This document shows, piece by piece, positions 44,433-54,923 of a DNA stretch of 64,000 bases (position 1 is the first letter of the stretch; each line of letters starts with the position of its first letter). A program made the position numbers and the translations under genes. A model generated the notes under the pieces. The model saw only the letters and a list, made by a program, of their open reading frames with translations, made no database searches and was not told where the DNA came from. The DNA comes from Peribacillus frigoritolerans (lineage in GTDB: Bacteria > Bacillota > Bacilli > Bacillales > DSM-1321). The stretch is taken from the NCBI RefSeq assembly GCF_001636405.1, contig NZ_KV440950.1:3204778-3268777 (forward strand). Reading direction: 5' to 3'.

Positions 44433-45188
44433 TCATTTACTACCCTTGACCGGTTTAACTTGGGCTTTTACAAGCTGCCATCCATTATTATATTTCCATA
44501 CTGATTTGATCTCCAGTATCGGATCACGCTCATCGGACCCTTTTACATTTTGGATTCCGATAAGCGCTTTTCCTTTTCCAAAAACGGTCTTGAAATCCAG
44601 TGAAGAGTATGGATCAACCAAAAGCTCTGTCGGTTCATTTAGTTTTCCATTTTGATAAATGCCCAATTTATCATAAGCTTGTTTTCTGGAACTGACATCC
44701 ATCACCACAGGTTTTTGACCTTCAATAATGATTTCCGCTTTGTATCCGTCAAGAAATTGTGCCATTACAGGAACGGATGGCGGTACTTCCAGCTCCTTCA
44801 CTTTTCCATCCTTGAATGTATAGGCGTAACTGGATATCAACCGCTCTCTACCATCCATCAAAACCGTAACCAATACATCCTGGACCCCATCATCATTCAA
44901 GTCGGCAACCTTTAGATCTGGATTATACCCAGCTTCAAGCGGGACGTCGATTGTACGGCGATTGCTTTCCACACTTAACTCAATTTTTTTCAGAAACTTG
45001 CTACCTTCCTCATAAGGCAGTCCCTGAACCTGGATGATGTCTATTTTCTGGTCACCTGTTACATCTCTTTTAGTTGATATATATGTGCCATCCACCTGAA
45101 AATTTTTATCATGCGCTTCAACCGCTTGATAGCTCAAAAATAGTGAGATGACTAAAACCGCATATTTTAGCAGATCTAACTTTTTCAT
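44433..45188 (-). CDS. Secreted protein with FG-GAP/VCBS-like repeat, unknown function
   Basis: 251 residues. Signal peptide (KKLDLLKYAVLVISLFLSYQ, cleavage near AVEA). The mature part holds calcium-loop-like repeats GTYISTKRDVTGDQKIDIIQ and KVADLNDDGVQDVLVTVLMD (D-x-N/D-x-D-G patterns, as in FG-GAP or dockerin-type loops). ATG 45188 follows AGAGAGG. It lies 29 nt after the cytochrome bd subunit II gene on the same strand and before a terminator, so it is likely co-transcribed with ythAB, but no respiratory role is known. Confidence 0.65.
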   Translation of the reverse strand: MKKLDLLKYAVLVISLFLSYQAVEAHDKNFQVDGTYISTKRDVTGDQKIDIIQVQGLPYEEGSKFLKKIELSVESNRRTIDVPLEAGYNPDLKVADLNDDGVQDVLVTVLMDGRERLISSYAYTFKDGKVKELEVPPSVPVMAQFLDGYKAEIIIEGQKPVVMDVSSRKQAYDKLGIYQNGKLNEPTELLVDPYSSLDFKTVFGKGKALIGIQNVKGSDERDPILEIKSVWKYNNGWQLVKAQVKPVKGSK

Positions 45189-45216
45189 AGTGATAACCTC
45201 TCTTTTCAAAGATGAA

Positions 45217-46263
45217 CTAATTTGACATTTGTCGCCGTTTGAACTTTCGACGCTGATCTTTCATGAAGATGGACCAGAAATAATAGAACCCTGGGACTAA
45301 TATTGCAAAGCCCACGATATACGTGGCAAACACGGCCCGGAATGAGGTTGGATCGGTAAATCCTGATAGAATCGTGACATTTGGATAGATGATATAAGGT
45401 AAATGAGCGATACCATAAACATAACTGCCGATTAAATACTGTATGATAATCGCAATGACAGCGAGGCGTGGCATTCCTTTAACCTCCTGCTTAGAAAAAT
45501 AGGGTAGGTACAGTGCTATCCCGCTAATGATGAAAAAAATGAGCGAGATGAATAACAATGCAGAGTTTTTCATCATTCCTTGGTAAATCCAATTCGCTTC
45601 GTTTCTTAACGTGAGCATGACCAACAGAGCCATGACCAACATAAGCGGTCCCGTTATCATCGCATCCCTGCGATATATTTTGTATGCTTTCATTTCGTCG
45701 GCCTGTTTTGAGTAATCGGACAGGAGCAAAGAAGATAAAAAAAGCGTGCTCATAACGCCGAATCCCACAAATGCATACTCATTCGGACTCGTGAAAAGTT
45801 TAAATAAATTCAATTCTTCATTTCCTCTCATGCCTTCGACAAACCCAAGATGAGTGATTGGCAATACGCTGATTAATAGACCCGGTATGATCAATCCCGT
45901 CAATCCTGAGATATACGTTAACGCTTTTTCATATTTGTCAACGCTATGCGAGAAAACCAAGAAAGCACTCCTAATACATAGCAGAACCAATATCAGGCTC
46001 GCGGGAACGATCAAGGCTACCCCAATCGGGAATACCGCACCTGGGAATAAACTGTAAATCGCAATGACAAGACCAACCACAAAAGTATTCGTCACTTCCC
46101 AAGTTGGTGATAAATAGCTATTCGCTATCTTGGTAGCATTCGTCTCTTCCTTTTTAATGTAAGTCATTGCCCAGAAGCCCGCGCCAAAATCCATAGAGGC
46201 CATGATGGCATAAAGAAAAATAAAGCCCCAGACCAGTGTTATTGCAAGAAGAGCATCACTCAT
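45217..46263 (-). CDS. ythB: Cytochrome bd-type quinol oxidase subunit II
   Basis: 348 residues, about nine membrane helices beginning LLAITLVWGFIFLYAIMASM and DFGAGFWAMTYIKKEET. SPTWEVTNTFVVGLVIAIYS is the subunit II signature. Partner of the preceding subunit I gene (15-nt gap). The highly basic C-terminus (KDQRRKFKRRQ) is cytoplasmic. Reduces oxygen to water from quinol without pumping protons. Confidence 0.9.
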   Translation of the reverse strand: MSDALLAITLVWGFIFLYAIMASMDFGAGFWAMTYIKKEETNATKIANSYLSPTWEVTNTFVVGLVIAIYSLFPGAVFPIGVALIVPASLILVLLCIRSAFLVFSHSVDKYEKALTYISGLTGLIIPGLLISVLPITHLGFVEGMRGNEELNLFKLFTSPNEYAFVGFGVMSTLFLSSLLLSDYSKQADEMKAYKIYRRDAMITGPLMLVMALLVMLTLRNEANWIYQGMMKNSALLFISLIFFIISGIALYLPYFSKQEVKGMPRLAVIAIIIQYLIGSYVYGIAHLPYIIYPNVTILSGFTDPTSFRAVFATYIVGFAILVPGFYYFWSIFMKDQRRKFKRRQMSN

Positions 46264-46278
46264 TCGCCTTCCCCCCTT

Positions 46279-47640
46279 TTATGAATTCGAATCGAAAAGT
46301 CTTACACCTTTCTGTTCGGCTTTATATATATCATCCATTACGGAATGACGTTTGAAATAATACAAAAGTGTAAACACGACAGAAACGCATAAAATGATAT
46401 ATACAATAATGAACATCGTGAATAAGAATCCAAGGTTTTCGTAAGAAGTGACTGAATCCTCCGTTGTCAGCATCCTGTATATCGTCCATGGCTGTCTGCC
46501 GGTACAGGCAAAAATCCAACCGCATTCTATCGAAATCACCGAAAGCGGCCCTGATGCAACAAACAGCCAAAGAATCCATTTCGGATATGTCTCCTTTTTC
46601 AGCCATTTATTCCATACCAATGCAAACAGTGCCAACGCGATTAAGCCTGAACCAATCATGACCATGGCATTGAATAAGATATGGACATAAAGCGGCGGCC
46701 AATACTCTTCCGGAAAATCGTTCAAACCGGTCACAACCGTATCAAAGCTATTACCAGATAGAAAGCTTAATAACCATGGAAATTCAATCCCATACTTCAC
46801 TTCCTGAGCTTCCCTATCGGTATAACCGAACAAGGTAAGTCCGGCATGGTCCTGTGTTTCAAACAACCCTTCTGCCGCTGCCAGTTTTTCCGGCTGTTCC
46901 CTATATAAATGCTGTGTAGTCGCATGACCGTTCAATGCCGTCAAAAACGAAAAAACCAAGCCCAAGACAATACTGAGCCTCAGTGCTTTTTGGTGAAAAT
47001 TAAATTCAGCAGTGCCATATTTATTTTTCAGCATCTTATAGGCTGCGACGGACGCCACGACAAAAGCGCCTGTAGTATAAGCAGTCAGGGCCGTATGTCC
47101 TGCCGTCACCAAGAAACTTGGGTTAAAAAATGCCGCCCAAGGATCGACATCGACGATTTCCCCATTTTCAAACCGGAACCCAGCTGGTGTCCCTTCAAAA
47201 GCATGGACATTCGAAATCAAAACAGCCGAAGCCAATGCTCCGAATGCAACAAAGAATAAACTCACGATTCGGGCCCATGGCTTGATTTTTTCAGCAGCAT
47301 ACACATAGATTGACATGAACAGCGCTTCAACCATGAATGCATAAATCTCGATTTGGAATGGAAGCGCCATGACACGTCCTATCACTTCCATGAACCCAGG
47401 CCATAATAGTGACAGCTGCACACCCGCAATCGTACCAGTCGGAATCCCGACCCCAAGTAAAACCCCTAATGTTTTGGTCCAGCGTTTAGCCATGACGACA
47501 TACTGTAAATCCTTTGTCCTTTGATACATCAATTCCGCTGCCAACATCATCATCGGCAACCCGACGCCAATCGTTGCAAATATGATATGTACAGCCATAT
47601 TCGTCCCGAACATTGCGCGGGCCATTTGTATATGATCCAT
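46279..47640 (-). CDS. ythA: Cytochrome bd-type quinol oxidase subunit I
   Basis: 453 residues. Heme ligand region MARAMFGTNMAVHIIFATIG at the N terminus, GIPTGTIAGVQLSLLWPGFM, and CTGRQPWTIYRMLTTEDSVT carrying the invariant GRQPW. The Q-loop is short, as in the YthA/CIO (cyanide-insensitive) branch rather than E. coli CydA. ATG 47640 follows AAAGGAAG; the longer frame to 47715 is rejected. First gene of ythA-ythB. Confidence 0.92.
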   Translation of the reverse strand: MDHIQMARAMFGTNMAVHIIFATIGVGLPMMMLAAELMYQRTKDLQYVVMAKRWTKTLGVLLGVGIPTGTIAGVQLSLLWPGFMEVIGRVMALPFQIEIYAFMVEALFMSIYVYAAEKIKPWARIVSLFFVAFGALASAVLISNVHAFEGTPAGFRFENGEIVDVDPWAAFFNPSFLVTAGHTALTAYTTGAFVVASVAAYKMLKNKYGTAEFNFHQKALRLSIVLGLVFSFLTALNGHATTQHLYREQPEKLAAAEGLFETQDHAGLTLFGYTDREAQEVKYGIEFPWLLSFLSGNSFDTVVTGLNDFPEEYWPPLYVHILFNAMVMIGSGLIALALFALVWNKWLKKETYPKWILWLFVASGPLSVISIECGWIFACTGRQPWTIYRMLTTEDSVTSYENLGFLFTMFIIVYIILCVSVVFTLLYYFKRHSVMDDIYKAEQKGVRLFDSNS

Positions 47641-47964
47641 ACTGTCTTCCTTTCTACCCTTTGTCTCTTGGTAGTATCTCCTCTGTAAAGGAAAATATTT
47701 AATAATATTCCACAAACTAATTTTTCATAGGTTTTGCAGAAGCTCGGTATTTACTTATTGATGTTTTTGGATGATTGTTCAGAATATATTCTATCGAGGT
47801 TAATTTTGGTATATATATTACGTGGAATTCACCAATGCACTAAAAAAATTTCACTAAGCATTTAGATGACAAATTATTGAATATCCTTCATAAATGGTGA
47901 CCCAATAGGAATAAGATAGCGTAAATCCCATATAGAAAGTGTAACAAGAGAGGAGAAAAACATT
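47641..47964. other. Divergent promoter region ythA / amine oxidase
   Basis: No gene or RNA element recognised. Contains AT-rich sequence expected for two divergent promoters; no clear Rex or other operator found. Confidence 0.3.
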
Positions 47965-49449
47965 TTGTCCTTTTCCAAAGATCCGTTATCACCCGAACAA
48001 ATGCTGGCTGTGATCAGAAATGGCCTGGGGCCTACCCCAATCCCCAAAAAAATCATTATCATTGGTGCAGGCATGTCTGGGTTGGTTGCAGCATCCCTTT
48101 TAAAACAAGCGGGGCACGATGTTACGATATTGGAAGCAACCGGGAGGGTCGGAGGGCGTGTTTTGACCATACGGGAGCCATTTTTAGAAGGTTCCTACCT
48201 TGAAGCCGGTGCCATGCGAATTCCTAATTATCATTACTTAGTTGCTGAATACATCAAGAAGTATGGTCTACGAGTCAACACTTTTGTGAATGCGACTCCT
48301 AATGATCCCATTTATGCCAACGGAATCAAGACGACCGCTGCCATATATCAGCAGAACCCGGATATACTGAGGTACCCTGTAGCTCCCCATGAAAGAGGTA
48401 AAACAGCTGAAGAATTACTTAACATGGCAATCAAGCCTGTGACTGACTTCATCATTCAAAATCCACGTAGAAATTGGGAAATAGTCATTAAAGAGTTTGA
48501 TAAATACTCCATGAGCTTCTTTTTGCAGTACAATCCAGTCGGAATCAGTCTATCAACAGGGGCGATTGAAAGCATCAAAGTCCTGATGGGTTTAGAAGGA
48601 TTCCCGGAACTTTCTTTTCCGGCCATACTTCGGGAGCTTATGCCGCTCTTTAATCCAGACGTGAAATTTTTTTCAATCGAAGGAGGAAACGACCGGCTTC
48701 CTTATGCCTTTCTACCGGAATTGAAGGATAATTTAATCTTCAGATATGAAGTGACAAAGATCATCCAACATGATAATCAAGTCACCATCCATTCCAAACA
48801 TACTCAAAGTCAAAACCCCTTAACGGTTACCGGTGATCTTGCCATCGTGACGATCCCTCTTCAATTGCTGCAATTTATAGATATTGAACCCCGGAATTCC
48901 TTTTCCCATAATAAATGGAAGGCAATAAGGGAACTCCATTATGCTGCTTCCACAAAAATTGGACTTCAATTCACTCATAGGTTTTGGGAAAAGGAAGGAA
49001 TCTTCGGCGGTAAATTGACGACAGATTTACCTATTAGATTTTCTTATTACCCCAGCCAAACGAGCAACCAGAGGGAATCCGGTCTCATCTTAGCAAGTTA
49101 TACATGGGAAGATGATGCCACATTATGGGATATCCTACCGGAAAAAGATCGAATACAACACGCATTGAAAAATTTGGCAGTGATCCATGGTAATCAAGTA
49201 TATGATCATTTTTTATCAGGAGCTTCTTATAGCTGGACATTGAATCAGTATTCCTACGGCGCTTTCTCCATGTTTAAGCCTGGTCAGGAAACGGACTTGT
49301 TTCCATACATCCCAACTCCTGAAGGCAGGGTCCACTTCGCTGGGGAGCATACATCAACCGTACCAGCATGGATTGAAGGAGCCATTCAATCCGGAATCAG
49401 GGTTGCACATGAAGTGACGAATCTGCCTAGAACTTTCGGTGGGCCTTGA
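47965..49449 (+). CDS. Flavin monoamine oxidase / L-amino-acid oxidase family
   Basis: 494 residues. Dinucleotide-binding motif [20 protein letters not shown], then [46 protein letters not shown] and the C-terminal FAD block [20 protein letters not shown]. Close in layout to B. subtilis YobN and bacterial L-amino-acid/tryptophan oxidases. No signal peptide. Starts at TTG 47965 with GAGAGGAG upstream, the first in-frame start with a good site. Oxidises an amine or amino acid to imino product and H2O2; the substrate is unknown. Single-gene unit with its own terminator. Confidence 0.88.
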   Translation: MSFSKDPLSPEQMLAVIRNGLGPTPIPKKIIIIGAGMSGLVAASLLKQAGHDVTILEATGRVGGRVLTIREPFLEGSYLEAGAMRIPNYHYLVAEYIKKYGLRVNTFVNATPNDPIYANGIKTTAAIYQQNPDILRYPVAPHERGKTAEELLNMAIKPVTDFIIQNPRRNWEIVIKEFDKYSMSFFLQYNPVGISLSTGAIESIKVLMGLEGFPELSFPAILRELMPLFNPDVKFFSIEGGNDRLPYAFLPELKDNLIFRYEVTKIIQHDNQVTIHSKHTQSQNPLTVTGDLAIVTIPLQLLQFIDIEPRNSFSHNKWKAIRELHYAASTKIGLQFTHRFWEKEGIFGGKLTTDLPIRFSYYPSQTSNQRESGLILASYTWEDDATLWDILPEKDRIQHALKNLAVIHGNQVYDHFLSGASYSWTLNQYSYGAFSMFKPGQETDLFPYIPTPEGRVHFAGEHTSTVPAWIEGAIQSGIRVAHEVTNLPRTFGGP

Positions 49450-49502
49450 ATGGACCAGTTCCTTGGCTCTTAAGTAACCTCATCAACAAAGAACACTGAC
49501 AA

Positions 49503-49527
49503 AAAACCTTCCATTTGGAAGGTTTTC
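49503..49527. terminator. Terminator between convergent genes
   Basis: AAAAAACCTTCC-ATTT-GGAAGGTTTTC. Serves the amine oxidase gene and, on the minus strand, the gerC gene. Confidence 0.82.
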
Positions 49528-49541
49528 ATTCTTATGCCCAT

Positions 49542-50654
49542 TCACTTTATCCCACCTTTTGAACCGAAGTCTACGATCCTTAAGTCCACTTCATAATTAA
49601 TATCGGCTTTACTGAAAATTTCGTCCCATTTATTCTTATTTTTCTCCCAAAACTTTGGATGCTGATTTTGCACATAACGATACAATCCTGCTACCCCTGT
49701 TTTATAATCATGCTGTAATTTGTATGCGATTTTCTTTACATCCTTTTTCACTTCATCCTCGGCAATACGCTCAACCTCTTTTAAATAGGCTTTTTCAAAA
49801 GAATTCTCCTTACCATACCAATCTTCCGAAAGTCTTGCTGTGTACCCGACCTCAATATTGATCGTCAAATGATCACCATTCAATTCCGTAGTGATTTTCC
49901 TCCTTGTCCTATTGATCACTTCGACACTTAAAGGCTTACCGTGTTGGACCGCTTCGATTATTCCGCCCTTTACTTTTCCGTTCAACCAATTTAATGCAGC
50001 AATATCTTCATCATTCATGACCCCGACCAACTTTGAATTGTTGATCACCCCTGCACCCTTTAAAATTAATTTCCCACCCCTAATATCAACGGCCTGAATG
50101 GCAAAGCTTCCATCTGACTGTAAATTTGAGGATGCTTTGCCCAGTGTTAAAGGCGGAAGTATCTTATTCGTTCTGTGCTCATTATCTTTCAATTCATAGA
50201 TTACATTAGAAGGGATCTCCCCATCTTCGGATCGTCCCAAAATTTCTTTCGTCGGTCTCTTCGTTAAATAAACATGACAGCTTCTCCTTGTATTATTATC
50301 GCGTATTGACTGATTAATGATCGCTTCCATCGGGATTTTCCTTAATACATCTTCATTAATGAGGATGATACGCTGATGATTGGTTAATACCGTATTGGTT
50401 ATGAGTAAAGAATCCCTAATTGCTTCATGAAGCGTTTGGGCACTGACGGTAACATTTTTATATTTTAGTTGGGCCTGATTCTCCTGAACACTATTTCCTG
50501 GAGGCACCAGAATTTGCTGTGTTAACATGATTTCGTCATCCTTTTTGCTTTTATCGATCCCCACTCCAACTACGAGGGATAACTCTTCAATATTTTCACT
50601 GTCCCAACAGCCTGTAAGTAAAGGAATAAGCAAGATCAAACATAATCTTTTCAT
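49542..50654 (-). CDS. Ger(x)C spore germination lipoprotein (operon 1)
   Basis: 370 residues. Lipoprotein signal with lipobox LTGC (Cys16) then WDSENIEELSLVVGVGIDKS, the GerAC opening. The three GerC domains follow; YEVDLRIVDFGSKGG ends the protein. C subunit of a nutrient germinant receptor in the spore inner membrane. Overlaps the B-subunit gene by 4 nt. Ligand unknown. Confidence 0.92.
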   Translation of the reverse strand: MKRLCLILLIPLLTGCWDSENIEELSLVVGVGIDKSKKDDEIMLTQQILVPPGNSVQENQAQLKYKNVTVSAQTLHEAIRDSLLITNTVLTNHQRIILINEDVLRKIPMEAIINQSIRDNNTRRSCHVYLTKRPTKEILGRSEDGEIPSNVIYELKDNEHRTNKILPPLTLGKASSNLQSDGSFAIQAVDIRGGKLILKGAGVINNSKLVGVMNDEDIAALNWLNGKVKGGIIEAVQHGKPLSVEVINRTRRKITTELNGDHLTINIEVGYTARLSEDWYGKENSFEKAYLKEVERIAEDEVKKDVKKIAYKLQHDYKTGVAGLYRYVQNQHPKFWEKNKNKWDEIFSKADINYEVDLRIVDFGSKGGIK

Positions 50655-51745
50655 CCGCTTCTTCTACTCCTTTTCAATTGAACGATTACGAACGTAATAA
50701 TTGGTAAGCCAATCAATATAACCGGAAATAGATATCCAAGCAAATCGCTCATTTTTAAAATTCCAGTTATATCTTTAGGGATTTTGGCCAAAAGAAAAAC
50801 GACGGGAACCAAAACAATAAGGTTCGTTGTATATGAATTGCTAAATATTTTCGTCATTCCTTCTGCTGCAAAGTAAAAGTAAATTGCATGTGTTAAAAAA
50901 AACTGAAGAATCCAAGTGATTAAGAGAAATAGCTCCATACGCTCTAAAAATATCCCTGTTACTTCAAAGGACTGAACAAAAGAAATGGTTGGCAAAGTAA
51001 CCGCTTCGACTTCCGGGACGGTCAGCGTAGCCACGACCAATACATATGTAATTACATATAAAATCAGCGGGATGGAAAAACCGATTAAAACGCCACTTTT
51101 TATCTTGTTTTGATTTTTAACGACGCCAAACAAAAAGATGAAAAGTTCAATTCCAAAAAAAGACAAAGTTCCGGAGCCCATTCCTTTCATGACTGGTAGA
51201 AACCCTTTCGCAAGAACAGGCTGGAGGTTTCTTAACTCTACTATCCTGAGACTGAACAAATAAATGAGCAAGACGATGACGATTGTCAAAGGAAGAAAGA
51301 AGACACAAGCCTTTGCTATGGCTTTTATTTTGCCTGTCAAAAGATGGACACTCGCTAAAATCATGGAAAGTATCACGATTTCAACTGGTGTTTCCTCCAA
51401 CAAATAAAACCGGACCATTTCACTCATCGCAAGAACTTCAAAGCTGGCCACCCCTATAAAGTACACCACCACGACCAACCCAATAAGTTTGGAGAGCCAT
51501 TTTCCATAGGCCTCCTCCATGTACGTATAATAGTCAGCGACCTTATGTTTTTTTAACAGAACAACCAATAAGCATAACAAAAGGGTAATAGCAATCCCAG
51601 TTAAGATCAAGACGATCCATCCATCGGTCGAATGGATTTTTTCCGTTAACGTCCTTGGAAGGGTTAGCATTCCAATTCCTAGCATGCTGCAAGAAATGAT
51701 CGCTGCCAATTCGCCACTAAGAATTTTGCCTTCGGACTGGCCCAA
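50651..51745 (-). CDS. GerAB/SpoVB-type germinant receptor permease subunit (operon 1)
   Basis: 364 residues, ten membrane helices of the APC-superfamily type (SGELAAIISCSMLGIGMLTL, PRTL). B subunit of germinant receptors, the one that binds the amino-acid ligand in GerAB. Start probably TTG 51745, just after GGGGGGGATTC; the ATG at 51790 lies deeper within the A gene. Overlaps the A gene by 29 nt, so translation is coupled. Confidence 0.92.
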   Translation of the reverse strand: MGQSEGKILSGELAAIISCSMLGIGMLTLPRTLTEKIHSTDGWIVLILTGIAITLLLCLLVVLLKKHKVADYYTYMEEAYGKWLSKLIGLVVVVYFIGVASFEVLAMSEMVRFYLLEETPVEIVILSMILASVHLLTGKIKAIAKACVFFLPLTIVIVLLIYLFSLRIVELRNLQPVLAKGFLPVMKGMGSGTLSFFGIELFIFLFGVVKNQNKIKSGVLIGFSIPLILYVITYVLVVATLTVPEVEAVTLPTISFVQSFEVTGIFLERMELFLLITWILQFFLTHAIYFYFAAEGMTKIFSNSYTTNLIVLVPVVFLLAKIPKDITGILKMSDLLGYLFPVILIGLPIITFVIVQLKRSRRSG

Positions 51746-53171
51746 AAGAATCCCCCCCCTTTTTCCGTTTCGGTAACCGTAGGAACGCATCCTTCCAGGT
51801 CTTTTTACCGATAAAATCCATTGGTTGAAAATAAGGTTCTTTGAAGCTGGTCAATTTTGACAAATGACTGATAACAATGATAAAGAATAATGTAGTTCCG
51901 TATAAACCTAAAACGGCGGCAAAAATCATCGCCCCGAACCTTAATGCCCTGAACGCCAGTCCAAAGCTATATTGCGGGACCGTAAAAGAGGTAATCGTCG
52001 TGATCGAAACGATTATGACCATGAGGGAACTTACAATATTGGCTTGAACTGCGGCTTGTCCAATAATGACCCCGCCAACCAATCCAACCGTTTGACCAAT
52101 GGGCGATGGGAGCCGTATGCCTGCTTCGCGAAGCAGTTCAATCGTTACTTCCATGATGATGGCTTCAACAAACGGCGGAAATGGCACGTTCTCCCTTGTA
52201 CCCGCGATGGTCATCGCCAGTTCTGACGGAAGCAATCCAGGGTTGAACGAAACCAAGGATATATAAATCCCTGAAAGAAATACGGTAACAAATAAAGATA
52301 AATAGCGAATTATACGTAAAAAAGAACCCGCTACCCACCTTTCATAATAATCATCCGGTGACTGCAGCAGCATCGTGATCGTCGTTGGTGCCATCAAAGC
52401 AAATGGCGATCCGTCAACCATGATGACCACCCTTCCCTCCTGCAGTGCAGCCAATACTTTATCCGGACGCTCCGTATTTTGGATTTGCGGGAAAGGGGTT
52501 AACGCTGTATCTTCAATTAATTCCTCAAGCATCCCCGAGTCTTGGAGATCAGTAGCTTTCACTTCATTTATCCGTTTATTCACTTCTTTTAGCAAAGAAT
52601 CGCTAGCTTTTCCTTCATAATAAATCAACGCAACTTCCCGTTTTTCCATCGTCCCGAATTTCTGTTGTTGGACGATAAGGCTGGGATGGTTTGAATATTG
52701 CCTTATCAAGCCGATATTTTCCTGAAGACTTTCGATAAAGCCCATTTTCGGTCCCCGGACAACCCTCTCTGTAGAAGGTTCACCAAACGTTCGGTTTTTT
52801 TCCTTTACCAGGTTCAAGACATAACCTTTTACCATCCCATCTATAAATAAAAGCGTTTTTCCGTCAAAAATATGCTCTTTGGCTGTTTCATATGTTTCAA
52901 CATCCTGTTCCCTGACTGAACATATTTTGGAAATGACCAGCTGTTCGATAGAAACCCGATGCCTGGTTTCAACCTGGGCAGCCGATAGATCCAGGACAAT
53001 CTCATTGAATGAACGATAATCCATCGTTCCATTGACAAATACGAATAAACCCGAAACTTCATAACCGGGAATGAATATCTGTTTAAATACTACATCATCC
53101 TGCATATCCAATTCAGATTTCAATTCTTCCTGCTTTTGATCCAATTTAATATGCAAGGGTTTACTTTTCAT
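51717..53171 (-). CDS. GerA-type germinant receptor A subunit (operon 1)
   Basis: 484 residues. Soluble N-terminal domain (ELDMQDDVVFKQIFIPGYEV), then the conserved membrane part with VMVDGSPFALMAPTTITMLL, PDDYYERWVAGSFLRIIRYL, EVTIELLREAGIRLPSPIGQ and TVGLVGGVIIGQAAVQANIV. ATG 53171 has AAAGGAG. First gene of the minus-strand receptor operon, starting 207 nt from the head-to-head second operon. Expected to be expressed in the forespore (sigma-G); I could not identify a convincing sigma-G promoter. Confidence 0.94.
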   Translation of the reverse strand: MKSKPLHIKLDQKQEELKSELDMQDDVVFKQIFIPGYEVSGLFVFVNGTMDYRSFNEIVLDLSAAQVETRHRVSIEQLVISKICSVREQDVETYETAKEHIFDGKTLLFIDGMVKGYVLNLVKEKNRTFGEPSTERVVRGPKMGFIESLQENIGLIRQYSNHPSLIVQQQKFGTMEKREVALIYYEGKASDSLLKEVNKRINEVKATDLQDSGMLEELIEDTALTPFPQIQNTERPDKVLAALQEGRVVIMVDGSPFALMAPTTITMLLQSPDDYYERWVAGSFLRIIRYLSLFVTVFLSGIYISLVSFNPGLLPSELAMTIAGTRENVPFPPFVEAIIMEVTIELLREAGIRLPSPIGQTVGLVGGVIIGQAAVQANIVSSLMVIIVSITTITSFTVPQYSFGLAFRALRFGAMIFAAVLGLYGTTLFFIIVISHLSKLTSFKEPYFQPMDFIGKKTWKDAFLRLPKRKKGGDSFGPVRRQNS

Positions 53172-53378
53172 GGTGAACTCCTTTGGTTAAATAGGTTTTT
53201 ATTTATTCAGTTTCCTCTATTTACAATTTTTTTATGCGACAGGAAATGAAGGCAGCTTTTACACCATTTTATTTATTGAATTTCCTTTCTGAAGCGAGCG
53301 ACATTAGCATCCAAAATGGTTAATTTGTATTAAATTGCAAATGCTAGGATTATAAGCTTTAGTGCAGAGGTGACAACA

Positions 53379-54905
53379 TTGTTTAACCGCAGAACGTTCA
53401 AAAAAAAGCCAAATCAACCAAACGAAAAAAATGAAAAATTAAATAACGTTTCGGAAGTAAGGGACCTATTCAATACCCTTTCTTCATCCAATGATTTCAT
53501 TAACCATCAAGGAACATATAATGGCATAGGCTATTGGGTCTCTTTTTATCGCTCGTTGATCGATGCACAGGTACTGCATGAAAGTGTTCTTTCTGTCATA
53601 CCGACTCTGGAAACGATAAATTTGGAGCAAATAAAAGAAAACGTTCCTATTGAGAATACACTTATCACCAGTACCAAGGTTGTAATTGAAGACAGGATCA
53701 TGAGAGGCGAAATTGCACTTCGATTAGATGGAAATCTTGATGAATGCCTATTAATAAATGTTGCGGCCCAACAGGGGAGACAAGTTGAGAAACCTGAACT
53801 TGAATTTGGCATCATAAGTGCTCAAGAAGCATTTGTCGAGGATCTTGATATCAATCTGAATTTAGTCAGAAAAAGGCTTCCTGTCCCTGGATTGCAAGTA
53901 AGTGAAATGACTGTGGGATCCTTGTCTAAAACGAAAGTGGCCGTTTTATCGATAGAAGGGATCGTTGATCAGGAAAATGTTGATAATGTTATACAAAGGA
54001 TCAATGACGTAGAGTTTGATGAAATATTGGACGGGTCCTATCTCGCGCAAATGCTATATGATAATTCAAATACCTTGTTTCCCCTTTTTCTAAATACGGA
54101 AAGGCCTGATCGCATCGCAAGTGCATTGGCTGAAGGCAAGGTAGCCCTGTTAATCGATAGGTCGTCCTCTGCACTTATTACTCCAACCATTTTGTTGGAA
54201 TACTTCATCACCATGGAAGATTATAATATGCCGTGGATTCCGGCATCCGCTTTCCGTTTATTAAGAATATTCGCGGTCGCTTTTTCGATTTTTGCCACTC
54301 CCATTTATGTAGCCGTGCTGACCTATCATTATGAACTGATTCCTAAAGATCTTTTGGAAACGATCGTCACGTCCAGGAACTTAATACCTTTTCAGCCATT
54401 GATCGAAGCATTATTCCTGGAGATCTCCATTGAGTTATTACGGGAAGCGGCTGCCAGGCTGCCAACAAAGGTAGGCCAGACATTAGGTATCGTCGGCGGT
54501 ATCGTTATCGGTCAAGCAGCCGTTGTTGCTGGTTTGACCAGTAATATCTTATTGATCATTGTTGCCCTCTCGGCATTGGCATCATTTGTTACTCCCATTT
54601 ATAAAATGGGTAATGCCATACGGCTGCTGCGGTTCCCCTTCTTAATCGGGGCCCAAATTTGGGGGCTGCTGGGCATTACCATAGCAGCCGTGTTTTTGAT
54701 GACCCACCTTATCAAATTAACTTCTATGGGACACCCGTACCTCGAACCGATATACCCATTTCGCATGCAAGATTGGAAAGACAGCTTTGTTCGGCTTCCT
54801 TTCAATCTTTTCAAATCGCGGCCTGTAAATTTACGTCCAGATGATAGAGCCAGACAGCCACAGCCCAAAAAAGCAAGAATCAAAAAAAATGATTTTAATG
54901 AATGA
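53379..54905 (+). CDS. GerA-type germinant receptor A subunit (operon 2)
   Basis: 508 residues. Basic Asn-rich N-terminal tail (FNRRTFKKKPNQPNEKNEKL), soluble domain, then ALLIDRSSSALITPTILLEY, PWIPASAFRLLRIFAVAFSI, EISIELLREAAARLPTKVGQ and TLGIVGGIVIGQAAVVAGLT. TTG 53379 is preferred over GTG 53370 because AGAGGTGA precedes it at the right distance. Diverged from the operon 1 copy, so the two receptors probably differ in ligand. Confidence 0.93.
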   Translation: MFNRRTFKKKPNQPNEKNEKLNNVSEVRDLFNTLSSSNDFINHQGTYNGIGYWVSFYRSLIDAQVLHESVLSVIPTLETINLEQIKENVPIENTLITSTKVVIEDRIMRGEIALRLDGNLDECLLINVAAQQGRQVEKPELEFGIISAQEAFVEDLDINLNLVRKRLPVPGLQVSEMTVGSLSKTKVAVLSIEGIVDQENVDNVIQRINDVEFDEILDGSYLAQMLYDNSNTLFPLFLNTERPDRIASALAEGKVALLIDRSSSALITPTILLEYFITMEDYNMPWIPASAFRLLRIFAVAFSIFATPIYVAVLTYHYELIPKDLLETIVTSRNLIPFQPLIEALFLEISIELLREAAARLPTKVGQTLGIVGGIVIGQAAVVAGLTSNILLIIVALSALASFVTPIYKMGNAIRLLRFPFLIGAQIWGLLGITIAAVFLMTHLIKLTSMGHPYLEPIYPFRMQDWKDSFVRLPFNLFKSRPVNLRPDDRARQPQPKKARIKKNDFNE

Positions 54906-54923
54906 TCTAAATGAGGGTCCCAT

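Noticed and set aside
53172..53378. Sigma-G promoters in the ger divergent region
   Set aside because: TGAAT and CAT-type boxes occur but not with proper spacing, so I did not annotate them.
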